Source of the DNA: Bacteroidota bacterium
GTDB taxonomy: Bacteria; Bacteroidota; Ignavibacteria; Palsa-1295
Assembly: GCA_021324735.1 (NCBI GenBank)
Contig: JAJPIO010000009.1
Coordinates: 248,001-312,000 of the forward strand
Direction of reading: 5' to 3'
Length of the DNA stretch: 64,000 nucleotides
The translations under genes were made by a program, and so were the position numbers. Under the pieces are notes generated by a model. It did not search any database, was not told the DNA's origin, and worked only from the letters and a program-made list of their open reading frames with translations. This document shows, piece by piece, positions 26,676 to 34,729 of the stretch (position 1 is the stretch's first letter; each line of letters opens with the position of its first letter).

Positions 26676-28189
26676 GAAAATATTCCTGGCTCATTTGGAT
26701 CGTGATCGCTGGGTTTGCTGTGCGACTCGGTGCGTGGCTCTATTTCTATTTCGATACGTCTGCGCTTGTTGTTTCCCGCTTACCAGATGACGCACTTTAT
26801 TATTTTGCTATCGCAAAAAATTTAGCTTCCGGGATCGGCATCTCGTTCGATGGGGTCCATCCCACGAATGGAATGCATCCTTTATGGCTGTTTGTGATAT
26901 CGCCTATCTTTTTGCTCGGATTATCGAAGTGGGGTGCAATATATGGTGTTCTACTTTTGCAAAGCATCATTGATGCTGTAATTATTTGGTTTATTGGCAA
27001 AACCGTTTACGATGCGTTAGCAAATACGTCAGAAAGCACGCGCCGACGAGCGGCTGGGGCATCAGCGTTACTCTACGCATTAAGTTTTCTTGCCACGGTG
27101 CGCGCGATCAATGGACTGGAAACCACTATTGTCTCCTTACTGACTGTATTTTGGATCCGTGCTTTTTTAAAGCGGAATGAATTCGATACTCCGCTTTGGA
27201 TCGCTTTTGGTCTTTTGACGGGCCTGCTACTTCTGGCGCGCACGGATACGTTTATTCTTCTGGTGCCTCTTGCCGTTTCGTTTGGTGCCAGTGAGCTTAA
27301 GAGGCATTGGCGCGAATATTTTACAGCGTTTTGCGCAACAATTCTTACGATCCTACCATGGATCTGGTGGAATTGGGCGACATTCGGAACGCCATTGCAA
27401 TCAAGTGCAGAGGCGGTGCCAATCCTCGCCATGAGAAAGTATGCTGCGATCTATGGCTCCGGTGTGCCAACATATTGGCACTTATTGCTCGAAGCAATAC
27501 GGAATGTGTTTAAGCCATTCTGGTATTCGACACTTGGATTTTCTATCCTGACACTTGCCTTCACCCTTGGAGTTCGAAGAAAAAGCATTGGTTCAAATCA
27601 CAAAGCCATCATATTATTTGCCATTGGAGGATTACTTCTTCTTGTGGTTCACTCACTCTTTCGTGGATTTATTCGCGACTGGTATGTTGAAGAGTTGACG
27701 CCTATATTCCTAATCGTATATGGTGTTAGCATTGGAATAAATGCTGGTCAAGCAGGGCTTTCCAAAGGTGTGTGGCGACTGGCAGTAGTTATTCTTGTGC
27801 TTCAGGCCATAATTTTTTTCCGTGCACCCTATCGGTCCCAATTGGTTGTTGTCGAGCGCGGAGTGCCATTAATCCGCGACCTAACGGCACGAACAACAGT
27901 AGCATCTCTCAACTCTGGGTTTTATGGATACTTCTCGTCTCGGCCAGGAAGTGTAGTAAATCTGGACGGCGTCGTGAATGCTGATGCGGTGCATGCCCTG
28001 GAGGCGTCAGATCTTCATGGCCTACTCGATCGGGATTCCGTTCGATACCTAATTGAATTTCAAGGAGATCTAGGGGGCTATATTAATCTCATCGATCACC
28101 ATATGCTGGATGATTTTGTGGTAGATAGCATCGTTACCAGTGGCCATCCCGGCGTTGATCCGCTTTATCTTTATCGCAGAAAAAGCTAA
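26672..28189 (+). CDS. GT-C fold membrane glycosyltransferase-like protein
   Basis: This is a polytopic inner-membrane protein of 505 residues, resembling GT39/GT83-type lipid-linked sugar transferases. About ten hydrophobic segments are present. The first extracytoplasmic loop contains LPDDALYYFAIAKNLASG, the acidic motif where such enzymes carry their catalytic base, and then THGMHPLW-like HPTNGMHPLW. A soluble C-terminal domain of about 110 residues follows. Donor and acceptor are unknown. The ATG overlaps the xerD stop by four bases, which implies translational coupling. An unrelated second GT-C protein is found at 42538-44142. Confidence 0.8.
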   Translation: MRKYSWLIWIVIAGFAVRLGAWLYFYFDTSALVVSRLPDDALYYFAIAKNLASGIGISFDGVHPTNGMHPLWLFVISPIFLLGLSKWGAIYGVLLLQSIIDAVIIWFIGKTVYDALANTSESTRRRAAGASALLYALSFLATVRAINGLETTIVSLLTVFWIRAFLKRNEFDTPLWIAFGLLTGLLLLARTDTFILLVPLAVSFGASELKRHWREYFTAFCATILTILPWIWWNWATFGTPLQSSAEAVPILAMRKYAAIYGSGVPTYWHLLLEAIRNVFKPFWYSTLGFSILTLAFTLGVRRKSIGSNHKAIILFAIGGLLLLVVHSLFRGFIRDWYVEELTPIFLIVYGVSIGINAGQAGLSKGVWRLAVVILVLQAIIFFRAPYRSQLVVVERGVPLIRDLTARTTVASLNSGFYGYFSSRPGSVVNLDGVVNADAVHALEASDLHGLLDRDSVRYLIEFQGDLGGYINLIDHHMLDDFVVDSIVTSGHPGVDPLYLYRRKS

Positions 28190-28281
28190 ATTGTAATCAC
28201 GAAAAAGCTAAAATTACTGGTCAAATCTAAATGCCCAGTTTGAATTGAAACTTGAGACCCGACGGTTCTGTAATAGTGAGA

Positions 28282-28289
28282 TAACTTTT
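28282..28289 (+). promoter_or_regulatory. Possible -7-like element (TAACTTTT) before porQ
   Basis: TAACTTTT ends 24 bases before the porQ ATG and differs from TAnnTTTG in the last base. The same heptamer precedes several other exported-protein genes in this window. No fitting -33 element was found. Confidence 0.25.
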
Positions 28290-28312
28290 ATGCAGGGTAC
28301 TCTACAGCGAGG

Positions 28313-29350
28313 ATGAATTGCTCTCGTAATAAACACGTATTAGCGTCGGCCCTACTGGTTATTGCCTTCGTATTGCATTTTTCGGAAGCAATATTCGCAC
28401 AGGATCTCGACCCTTCTGCTCGTACCCATCTATCGGACGTTCTGAATAAGCCGCTAAGCCCGCGCGCGGCTGCGCTGGGTAACGCCTTCGTTGCCATGAA
28501 GGACGATCCGAATACACTCTTCAGCAATCCAGCGGCGATATCGAGCGTCGTCATAGATTCGGAACGGGAGAATGAGATAGCCGTCAGCTATTCACATTAC
28601 GTGCTCGACATTAACGAAGGAGCGGTCGTCTACGAACACCCCGTACCAGAGAGTTTTTTATTTGCCGGTGATTTTGCGGCTGGCGTTCAATACTTCTCGG
28701 GTGGTACTTCCACCGAAGCTACTTCGACGGGAGAACAACTGGGGACCTTCAGTACTGGTGATGTTGCACTACTTTTGGCATATTCAAGTACTGCATCGAA
28801 TGGCCTGCACTATGGTGTAGGCGCAAAGATCGTTAGTTCAAGCCTCGTTTCCGGGTCGTCCGTGCAAGATTATAGTGCGACCTGGATGGCGGCTGACCTG
28901 GGCCTTTATTATGAATGGACAAAGCAACTCATGACGTTCGGCATTTCGGCCTTAAACATAGGTACAGAGCTTTCGACGTATGCAGGTGTGCACGAAGCGG
29001 TTGGCCCCAACGTGCAATTTGGTGCCTCCAAAAAATTGGAACATATGCCGCTTACGCTTAGTCTCGCATTTCATAATATCACACGCGATCGTGAAGGCCA
29101 TAGCATTCTATATGCGTTGAATGATTTTTCAGTGGGCGCCGAATTTGTGATGGGCAAAGTAATTCGGTTACGATTCGGCTATGAGAACGAATTGCGCCAT
29201 GCATTGAATGTACCGACCGGTACTGGTTTTGCCGGATTCTCCGGAGGTGTTGGCCTGCATATCAAGCGTTACGATATTGACTTTGCAGTTAACGATCAAG
29301 GCCCTGATTTCCCATCTTTTATACGATTTGGATTGAGGACCGCATTTTAA
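28313..29350 (+). CDS. porQ: Type IX secretion system outer-membrane protein, PorQ/PorV family
   Basis: This outer-membrane barrel belongs to the FadL-like PorV/PorQ family; PorQ works in the T9SS attachment complex that processes and anchors cargo. A signal peptide (to about residue 30) is followed by the family signature RAAALGNAFVAMKDDPNTLF with SNPA (GNAF..M.DD.N..F.NPA). Alternating beta strands continue to the terminal FGLRTAF. The 345-residue length fits PorQ better than the longer PorV. It is not next to other T9SS genes, but the window encodes at least five proteins with T9SS sorting tails that would use this machinery. Confidence 0.87.
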   Translation: MNCSRNKHVLASALLVIAFVLHFSEAIFAQDLDPSARTHLSDVLNKPLSPRAAALGNAFVAMKDDPNTLFSNPAAISSVVIDSERENEIAVSYSHYVLDINEGAVVYEHPVPESFLFAGDFAAGVQYFSGGTSTEATSTGEQLGTFSTGDVALLLAYSSTASNGLHYGVGAKIVSSSLVSGSSVQDYSATWMAADLGLYYEWTKQLMTFGISALNIGTELSTYAGVHEAVGPNVQFGASKKLEHMPLTLSLAFHNITRDREGHSILYALNDFSVGAEFVMGKVIRLRFGYENELRHALNVPTGTGFAGFSGGVGLHIKRYDIDFAVNDQGPDFPSFIRFGLRTAF

Positions 29351-29378
29351 GACAGATCTCCGATTCTTCGTCCCGGCG

Positions 29379-30212
29379 ATGTCTTCTCTATATGATCCTG
29401 CATATTTAAGCGATTTTTACGATCGGTATGGAGGCGAAGAATGGCTTCGCCTGATGCGTTCAGCATCCGCACGCATCAATTATGAGGTACATCTTCACAT
29501 TTTGCGCAAGTATCTTCGATCTGACCAGGAGATACTCGAGATTGGTCCAGGTCCGGGACGCTTTACCATCCCTATGGCACAGGCCGGCGCCAATCTTACA
29601 CTTCTCGACATTTCACGTGAGCAACTTCGATTAAATGAAGAGAAGACCCTTTCAGCGGGTATCGATCAACGCGTTATAGCGAGGCATCAGGGAGATATTG
29701 TCGATCTTTCGAGATTTGGGAATGAGACGTTTGATCTGGTCACAGCCTATGGCGGGCCTCTCAGTTATGTATATGATGCCGCGCCGAAAGCACTGCAGGA
29801 AATGGTGCGTGTGACCAAGCATGGAGGCTATGTTCTGTTTAGCGTAATGTGCAAGTGGGGTTCGACCCGCATGCTTCTTTCACCGATCTTATCGCTTATC
29901 CCCATTCACGGTATCGATACGATAGAAGAGACGTTATTCAAAGGCGATATCCACGATCAGTTAGGAAGCGCCCACCGGTTCCACATGTACAGTGCGAAGG
30001 AATTAAAAGCACTTCTTGCGATGTCGCGATGCGAAACGGTCGAGCTTTCGGCTTCCGGTGTTATAGCCAATCAAAATGAGGAGGTACTCGAAGGGAAGTG
30101 GTGCGATGCTGCATTCTGGAAGCGATTTATTATGTGGGAGATCGAAGCCTCTCGGCAACCGGGTCTTCTCGATGCCGGGAGCCACATCATCGCAGCACTT
30201 CGAAAGCCCTAA
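29379..30212 (+). CDS. Class I SAM-dependent methyltransferase
   Basis: This is a soluble methyltransferase of 277 residues with an unknown acceptor. Motif I is LEIGPGPGRFTIPMAQAG, followed by an acidic residue at the end of strand 2 (LLDIS) for the SAM ribose, then FDLVTAYGGPLSYV and MVRVTKHGGYVLFSVM typical of the Methyltransf_11/25 group. It starts 29 bases after porQ on the same strand. The initiator tRNA gene follows 75 bases after its stop. Confidence 0.88.
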   Translation: MSSLYDPAYLSDFYDRYGGEEWLRLMRSASARINYEVHLHILRKYLRSDQEILEIGPGPGRFTIPMAQAGANLTLLDISREQLRLNEEKTLSAGIDQRVIARHQGDIVDLSRFGNETFDLVTAYGGPLSYVYDAAPKALQEMVRVTKHGGYVLFSVMCKWGSTRMLLSPILSLIPIHGIDTIEETLFKGDIHDQLGSAHRFHMYSAKELKALLAMSRCETVELSASGVIANQNEEVLEGKWCDAAFWKRFIMWEIEASRQPGLLDAGSHIIAALRKP

Positions 30213-30286
30213 TGCTTCTGTAACAGCATGAAATGAACCTCACGGAACCATGACCACTGGCTACCAGTTAGAGGCGCACAATTGAT

Positions 30287-30358
<72 letters not shown>

Positions 30359-30362
30359 CTTT

Positions 30363-30392
30363 CAAAAAGCTCGGCAAAAGCCGAGCTTTTTG
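30363..30392. terminator. Bidirectional rho-independent terminator after tRNA-fMet
   Basis: The 12-bp stem AAAAAGCTCGGC/GCCGAGCTTTTT has an AAAA loop and ends in T5 on the plus strand and T5 on the minus strand. It can end the tRNA transcript and that of the convergent gene at 30425-30994. Confidence 0.92.
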
Positions 30393-30424
30393 CATTATTA
30401 AACCTCTCTTTGAATCGTATAAAC

Positions 30425-30994
30425 CTATTTAAACAAATGTAGCTGATCGAGTGCTTTCCCGAGTTGAGTGGGCTGAACGTTCGCTTGTTGAAGCGCTTGG
30501 TTTACGATTGCTGCCTTCTGTTGAACGGTTTTGGTATCGGCATCCGAGGTAGGAATTGCCGGTACTGCAGAAATATTCTTGGAGGCGGCAGAACTCACCG
30601 CTGCGTCCTTCGAACGTGAAGCATGATTCAATGCCTCGAGAGCAGTGATTCGCTCTTCGGGTGGTGCAACGGAGGCATACGCCGTTACAAGGTTCACCAA
30701 TTGAACATCAAATTGTGCCGAGTCCAGCGTCATGATATGTAATGCAAGCTGGCGCTCCATAGCATTAGTACTCGCAAGATGCTTAATGTAGGACTCGATC
30801 AGCTCGCTTTTTCGCTGCTGGTCCGCCTGCTTTTGCTCGAGTTGCCGCTGTTTCTCTTGATTGCTGCTCTGCGCCCAGTTGAACCATGTGCCCAGCACCA
30901 GGAGTAATACCGGCATTAGCACTTTCGAAATAACTTCCAGGACCTTTTCGGTGTCGCGTTTGAGGAGGCTCATTGGTTTGGGTGTCTCTTCCAT
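30425..30994 (-). CDS. Single-TM coiled-coil protein of unknown function
   Basis: No family was recognised for this 189-residue protein. One TM helix (VLMPVLLLVLGTWFNWA, about 26-42) is followed by a Gln/Lys/Glu-rich coiled coil (about 44-70). Helical segments next contain short repeats resembling single HEAT-like turns (AMERQLALHIMTLD and ERITALEALNHAS). The C-terminus is Ala/Gln-rich. The topology suggests a membrane-tethered protein with a soluble helical domain. The start ATG at 30994 is clear. A perfect inverted repeat lies 36-72 bases upstream. Confidence 0.65.
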   Translation of the reverse strand: MEETPKPMSLLKRDTEKVLEVISKVLMPVLLLVLGTWFNWAQSSNQEKQRQLEQKQADQQRKSELIESYIKHLASTNAMERQLALHIMTLDSAQFDVQLVNLVTAYASVAPPEERITALEALNHASRSKDAAVSSAASKNISAVPAIPTSDADTKTVQQKAAIVNQALQQANVQPTQLGKALDQLHLFK

Positions 30995-31029
30995 AAATGA
31001 ACAAATAAAAATGAATGGTGCGATTTGAA

Positions 31030-31066
31030 CTCAGGCAGTGAAAATGGCGCAAACGATATGCCTGAG
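31030..31066. promoter_or_regulatory. 8-bp perfect inverted repeat upstream of the one-TM gene
   Basis: CTCAGGCA (31030-31037) and TGCCTGAG (31059-31066) are perfect inverted arms 21 bases apart. They lie upstream of the minus-strand start at 30994. No T-run follows on either strand. The two-turn spacing is similar to that of the repeat at 2475-2516, although the arm sequences differ. Confidence 0.4.
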
Positions 31067-31122
31067 GTGTCCCCAAAATGAAAAGTTTGAGCGGAAAGCT
31101 GGAAAGTTGCCTTATCTAATTT

Positions 31123-31764
31123 CTAAGGTAGACTTTCTGCTTTAGTAATAGCAGCCTTCAATTGAGCGGTGGTGGCGTAGCCTTCAAAGGTATCGGAGAT
31201 CTTTCGGCGGCGGGTGATAACGAACGTGGTCGGTACGACGTCGATACCGCCATAGGTGAAACCGAAATCGCGGCTGCCTACAAGTATTTGATACGGAATA
31301 GAGTGTGCCCGAGCAAACGAATCGAGTGGAGGAATGGCGTTGCCTTCGGTCTGCTTCTCCCGCATGGCTACAGCAATGATCAGGTAGTTCGTATCGCCCA
31401 GAGAACGGATACTATCGAGAACAGCAAGCTGGGACACCGCAGGTGCTGACCACGTACCAAAAAAGTTTAGAATTACCACTTTATTCCAGTACTCGTACAT
31501 TTCATGGACGGTACCAGTAGAATCCCACCAGGCAAAATTTGTTGCGCGGCTTGCCTGCGAAATACGATCCCAATATTTGATTCGAGAAATATTATGAAAA
31601 TAATTCGGACCGCCGCTATCAACGGCGACATTCGGAGGTACGAAGATCTGCTTCATCGTGCTGCTGGAGCACGAAGTAAGAGAGACGGTCAGCAGTAGAA
31701 CGATGCCGAATGTACTAAGCGAAGCGAGCTTAGCATAAAAGGTCCAGCACCATTTTCGCCCCAA
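31123..31764 (-). CDS. TlpA/thioredoxin-like lipoprotein lacking the catalytic cysteines
   Basis: This is a periplasm-facing lipoprotein with a TlpA-type thioredoxin fold but no redox active site. The signal ends in the lipobox LTSC (Cys32). The strand and active-site helix read VVILNFFGTWSAPA at about 96-109; the normal WCxxC has become WSAPA, so both Cys residues are lost. The cis-Pro loop is kept (DVVPTTFVI, Pro178). It is therefore likely a binding or sensing domain rather than a thiol reductase. The start is TTG at 31764, supported by GAGGAG six bases upstream inside the end of the anti-sigma gene. It is the third gene after an ECF sigma factor and its anti-sigma factor. Confidence 0.87.
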   Translation of the reverse strand: MGRKWCWTFYAKLASLSTFGIVLLLTVSLTSCSSSTMKQIFVPPNVAVDSGGPNYFHNISRIKYWDRISQASRATNFAWWDSTGTVHEMYEYWNKVVILNFFGTWSAPAVSQLAVLDSIRSLGDTNYLIIAVAMREKQTEGNAIPPLDSFARAHSIPYQILVGSRDFGFTYGGIDVVPTTFVITRRRKISDTFEGYATTAQLKAAITKAESLP

Positions 31765-31767
31765 GTG

Positions 31768-31995
31768 TTACTCCTCTTCGATGGCAGTAATGATCGAACG
31801 ATACGTGTCGAACGGTGTCTGAACGATCGGAACACGCGTTCGTACGATGCGGGATGTGAGTCGATCCATTTCGTATTCATATTGACACGTTGGGCAACTC
31901 GACAAATGATCTTCCACTTCGACCAACTCAACCGGACCAAGCTGCTCGTGATCGATCAGTGCAGCGGCGAGATCCTGAACTTGATTGCAATTCAC
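31768..31995 (-). CDS. Small zinc-finger anti-sigma factor (ZAS/zf-HC2)
   Basis: This 75-residue cytoplasmic protein probably binds and inhibits the ECF sigma factor encoded just upstream. The N-terminus MNCNQVQDLAAALIDHE and the zinc motif His30-x3-Cys34-x2-Cys37 (HLSSCPTC) are typical of the ZAS domain, in which zinc or thiol chemistry can control release of sigma. No TM segment follows, so it is soluble, like RsrA-type factors. The start codon is GTG at 31995. It overlaps nothing but ends three bases before the TTG of the thioredoxin-like lipoprotein gene. Confidence 0.9.
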   Translation of the reverse strand: MNCNQVQDLAAALIDHEQLGPVELVEVEDHLSSCPTCQYEYEMDRLTSRIVRTRVPIVQTPFDTYRSIITAIEEE

Positions 31996-32085
31996 AATAG
32001 TGTTACTATAAGTAGCTAAGCATCAGCCTCATTGGAACGGCGCTAAGTGAGAAAAAAGTGCTCCGAAAAGCGATGGAAATATCGG

Positions 32086-32817
32086 TTAAATTTTTCCTTC
32101 GAGCATGCGAGCAAGTGCGGCCCTAGCGCGATGCAAATGAACTTTTACCGTTCCCATCGGTAATTTAAGAACGCGAGCGATCTCTTCATACTCCATGTCC
32201 TCATTATGGCGCAAACGGATAATACGCCGATAATTCTCGGGCAAGTTCTCGATCGCCTGTTCGATGAGCATCGTTCGCTCGTCGGATAGCAATACATCGT
32301 CCGGCACCCAGGAGTTATCGCTGATCTCGTATTCTTTACCTTCATCTTCATGTCGCGCATTCGTCGATGCCGGCGGAGCGCTGATCGAGAACGCATTTAA
32401 TTTCCGTCGGCGAAGATAATCGATCGCATGGTTCGTCGCAATGCGATACAGCCAGGTCGAGAAGGCATAATCCTCGGAGTACGAATTGAGATGCAGCATT
32501 GCTTTCGTGAGCGCCTCCTGCACGAGGTCTTCGATCTCGTCAGAAGATGCGCTCCGCACCATAGGGCGAATCAACCGCTCTACACCGTGGCGATGACGCC
32601 GGATCAGTTCGTTGTATGCTAATTGATCGCCCGCGCGTGCTCGCTGGACCAGCAACTTGTCTTCCTGCTGCTTCTGCGACGAAGGCTTAGCTTCGGCTTT
32701 TTGTCCCGAAGCAGGGGAATCGGCAGAAGGCGAAGCGGCCGTCTCGCGATCCGATACCGTTTCGGGCGACTGCTTGGTAGATTCGTTACTGTTCGTCCTG
32801 CTGGCTTTGGGACTCAC
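32086..32817 (-). CDS. RNA polymerase sigma factor, ECF (sigma-70) family
   Basis: This is a group 4 sigma factor. An N-terminal extension of about 50 residues rich in Ser, Lys, Gln and Glu precedes region 2 (DEIEDLVQEALTKAMLHL and FSTWLYRIATNHAIDYLRRR) and region 4 (LPENYRRIIRLRHNEDMEY with EEIARVLKLPMGTVKVHLHRA). The start is GTG at 32817; the extension could also be read as starting later. The ZAS anti-sigma gene begins 90 bases after the stop. The aldolase gene ends only 20 bases upstream on the same strand, so read-through from central-metabolism genes is possible. Confidence 0.94.
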   Translation of the reverse strand: MSPKASRTNSNESTKQSPETVSDRETAASPSADSPASGQKAEAKPSSQKQQEDKLLVQRARAGDQLAYNELIRRHRHGVERLIRPMVRSASSDEIEDLVQEALTKAMLHLNSYSEDYAFSTWLYRIATNHAIDYLRRRKLNAFSISAPPASTNARHEDEGKEYEISDNSWVPDDVLLSDERTMLIEQAIENLPENYRRIIRLRHNEDMEYEEIARVLKLPMGTVKVHLHRARAALARMLEGKI

Positions 32818-32837
32818 AAGGATTATTCGTTCAAAAC

Positions 32838-33857
32838 TTAAATGACATCAATATTTTCTAAACCACTGTAGATGTCGTACCACGGTTTTGCATACCGGTC
32901 GATGACGGCGTTCAGCATTTCGATATTTTTAACACCGCGATCGGAGAGCCATGCTTCAAGTGCCGCCTGTCCCTTACTTCCGAATACAGGAACGCCATCC
33001 TGCCAGGTGGCACGGCCGCATAACACGCCGGAGAATGTGACACCGGATTGTCCCGCCAGCTCAAGCGTCTCGCGGAATACTTCGTCCGTAACACCCGCGC
33101 TGAGGTAAATAAATGGCTTCGAAGCAGCCTTTGAAGCAGTACGAAAATGCTCCATGGCCTCTTCCTTGGTATACGCCGATTCGGAGCCTCCAAATGATGA
33201 GGTGCCGGAAACATACTTCATGTTGATCGGTACTTCGACCTTCAACACATCGACGCCATATCGATCGTTCGAAAATTCTTTCATGTATGCCGCGACGTAT
33301 TTCGGTTTGAGCTTCGCGAATTCTACGCCTTTCTCGTCATACTTGTCGTCGTACGCAAGTACCTCGAGGAAGAACGGCCGGTCGATGGCGCGGCATTCCG
33401 CTCCTATTCTCTCGACAAAGGCATGCTTGATGCGATTAATGTGCTCTTCATCAAAGGGATTGTAGTAGAGCAGGATCTTAATGGCATCAGCGCCACTTTC
33501 CGCAAGCCGAAGAACGCTCCATTCTTCAAGCAGGTCCGGCAACCGGCCAGGTACCGTAGCATCATAACCGGTCTTCTCATACGAAAGAAGTACGCCCGTG
33601 CCTGGCGCACGAACCTCGAGAGAAGGCAAGCCATACTCGGGGTCCATTAACAAGGCAGTCGCATGCGGCGTCAGGATCTTTGTAACAGAAATTTTAAATT
33701 GGGTGAGATCTTCATTCGTGGCATCATGGCCCATCGCTTTGCCGATGCTCTTTTTTAGTGAACCGCGCTGGTCCATTGCCGCCGCCGCAATAACACCGCG
33801 CGAGTTCGCACATGCTTGAATGCCCTGAAATTTTCCTTTTGTGATTTTAACCTTCAT
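32838..33857 (-). CDS. lacD: Tagatose 1,6-diphosphate aldolase (LacD family, class I)
   Basis: This is a Schiff-base aldolase that splits ketohexose 1,6-bisphosphates into glyceraldehyde 3-phosphate and dihydroxyacetone phosphate. LacD-family enzymes act on tagatose 1,6-bisphosphate and can also take fructose 1,6-bisphosphate. Family blocks are IAAAAMDQRGSLKKS, LLMDPEYGLP, KILLYYNP, and DVLKVEVPINM with the Schiff-base Lys. Later blocks are FIYLSAGVTDEVF and FSGVLCGRATWQ. The start ATG at 33857 is chosen over an ORF extension to 33881. The neighbour rpe suggests use in core sugar-phosphate metabolism rather than lactose breakdown; that is inference. Confidence 0.9.
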   Translation of the reverse strand: MKVKITKGKFQGIQACANSRGVIAAAAMDQRGSLKKSIGKAMGHDATNEDLTQFKISVTKILTPHATALLMDPEYGLPSLEVRAPGTGVLLSYEKTGYDATVPGRLPDLLEEWSVLRLAESGADAIKILLYYNPFDEEHINRIKHAFVERIGAECRAIDRPFFLEVLAYDDKYDEKGVEFAKLKPKYVAAYMKEFSNDRYGVDVLKVEVPINMKYVSGTSSFGGSESAYTKEEAMEHFRTASKAASKPFIYLSAGVTDEVFRETLELAGQSGVTFSGVLCGRATWQDGVPVFGSKGQAALEAWLSDRGVKNIEMLNAVIDRYAKPWYDIYSGLENIDVI

Positions 33858-33908
33858 TCGTTTATGTTTGCCTAAATTCAATACAAGGGAGGAACGGTCA
33901 CCAAACGA

Positions 33909-34619
33909 TCATACTTCGACCAACTGAGTTGCGTCACAACGCTTGCGCATTTCACGCAAGGTCTTTACCGGATCATTCGACTCAAAAACTCCTGAGCCGG
34001 AAACGATCACATCCACTCCGGCTTCATATACGTTCGCGATATTATCGAGCTTGATCCCGCCATCTGCTTCGATCATACAATCCAGGCCTTCACGATCGAT
34101 CCAACCACGCAGTGTTTTCGCACGGCGGAAAAGAGACGGAATGAACGACTGCCCCCCAAAGCCCGGATTAACGCTCATCAATAGCACCATATCGACATCC
34201 ACTAATATCTCTTCGAGTAATCCCAGTGGTGTCGCCGGATTGATCGCAACACCTGCTTTTACGCCTAATGACTTGATATGAGATACTGTCCGATTCAGAT
34301 GTGGACAAGCTTCCATATGTACCGTGATTATATCAGCCCCGGCATTAACGAATTGCGGGATATAGGAATCCGGGTTCTCGATCATAAGGTGAGTGTCGAG
34401 CGTAAGCTTTGTGATCGGTCGGATCGCTTCCACGATGAGTGGTCCGACGGTAATATTCGGCACAAAATGTCCGTCCATCACGTCAAGATGCAGCCAGTCA
34501 GCTCCGCCATTTTCCATCTCTCGAACGCTCTCTTCCAAGCGAGCAAAATTGGAAGAAAGCAGGGATGGCGAAAGCTTCACCCGCGCCCGAGTGCTATCGT
34601 TGGTCCCATGCGGATTCAT
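33909..34619 (-). CDS. rpe: Ribulose-phosphate 3-epimerase
   Basis: This TIM-barrel enzyme interconverts ribulose 5-phosphate and xylulose 5-phosphate in the pentose phosphate pathway. Family motifs are clear: LSPSLLSSNFARLEESV at the start, LHLDVMDGHFVPNITVG with metal-binding His and Asp, LDTHLMIENPD, LLMSVNPGFGGQSFIP, and EADGGIKLDNI followed by IVSGSGVF for phosphate binding. About 15 residues precede the usual start. ATG at 34619 with AGGA about 14 bases upstream is preferred to TTG at 34649. It probably heads the run rpe, aldolase, sigma factor, anti-sigma factor and thioredoxin-like lipoprotein. Confidence 0.95.
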   Translation of the reverse strand: MNPHGTNDSTRARVKLSPSLLSSNFARLEESVREMENGGADWLHLDVMDGHFVPNITVGPLIVEAIRPITKLTLDTHLMIENPDSYIPQFVNAGADIITVHMEACPHLNRTVSHIKSLGVKAGVAINPATPLGLLEEILVDVDMVLLMSVNPGFGGQSFIPSLFRRAKTLRGWIDREGLDCMIEADGGIKLDNIANVYEAGVDVIVSGSGVFESNDPVKTLREMRKRCDATQLVEV

Positions 34620-34654
34620 AAAATATCGTATTCCTGGCTCTCCTGCCAAATAGT

Positions 34655-34694
34655 AAAAAGCAGCCGGGGATGAAGATCATCCGATTCCGGCTGC
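34655..34694 (-). terminator. Rho-independent terminator after the thioredoxin-TPR gene
   Basis: Read on the minus strand, GCAGCCGG (34694-34687) pairs with CCGGCTGC (34667-34660) with an inner GGATGA/TCATCC extension, and T5 follows. It lies 36 bases after the stop at 34730 and separates that operon from rpe. Confidence 0.85.
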
Positions 34695-34729
34695 CTGTAA
34701 CAATCGTCGTGGGTGAAAAGACTCAGAAT

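Noticed and set aside
28179-28212. Two 12-bp copies of GAAAAAGCTAAA at the end of the glycosyltransferase gene
   Set aside because: AT-rich short repeats of this kind are frequent, and no structure or neighbour gives them meaning.
28290-28316. Eight-codon leader frame whose stop overlaps the porQ start (ATGA)
   Set aside because: If the TAACTTTT just upstream is the promoter, the leader would be at or before the transcript start; there is no ribosome site, and such short frames occur by chance.
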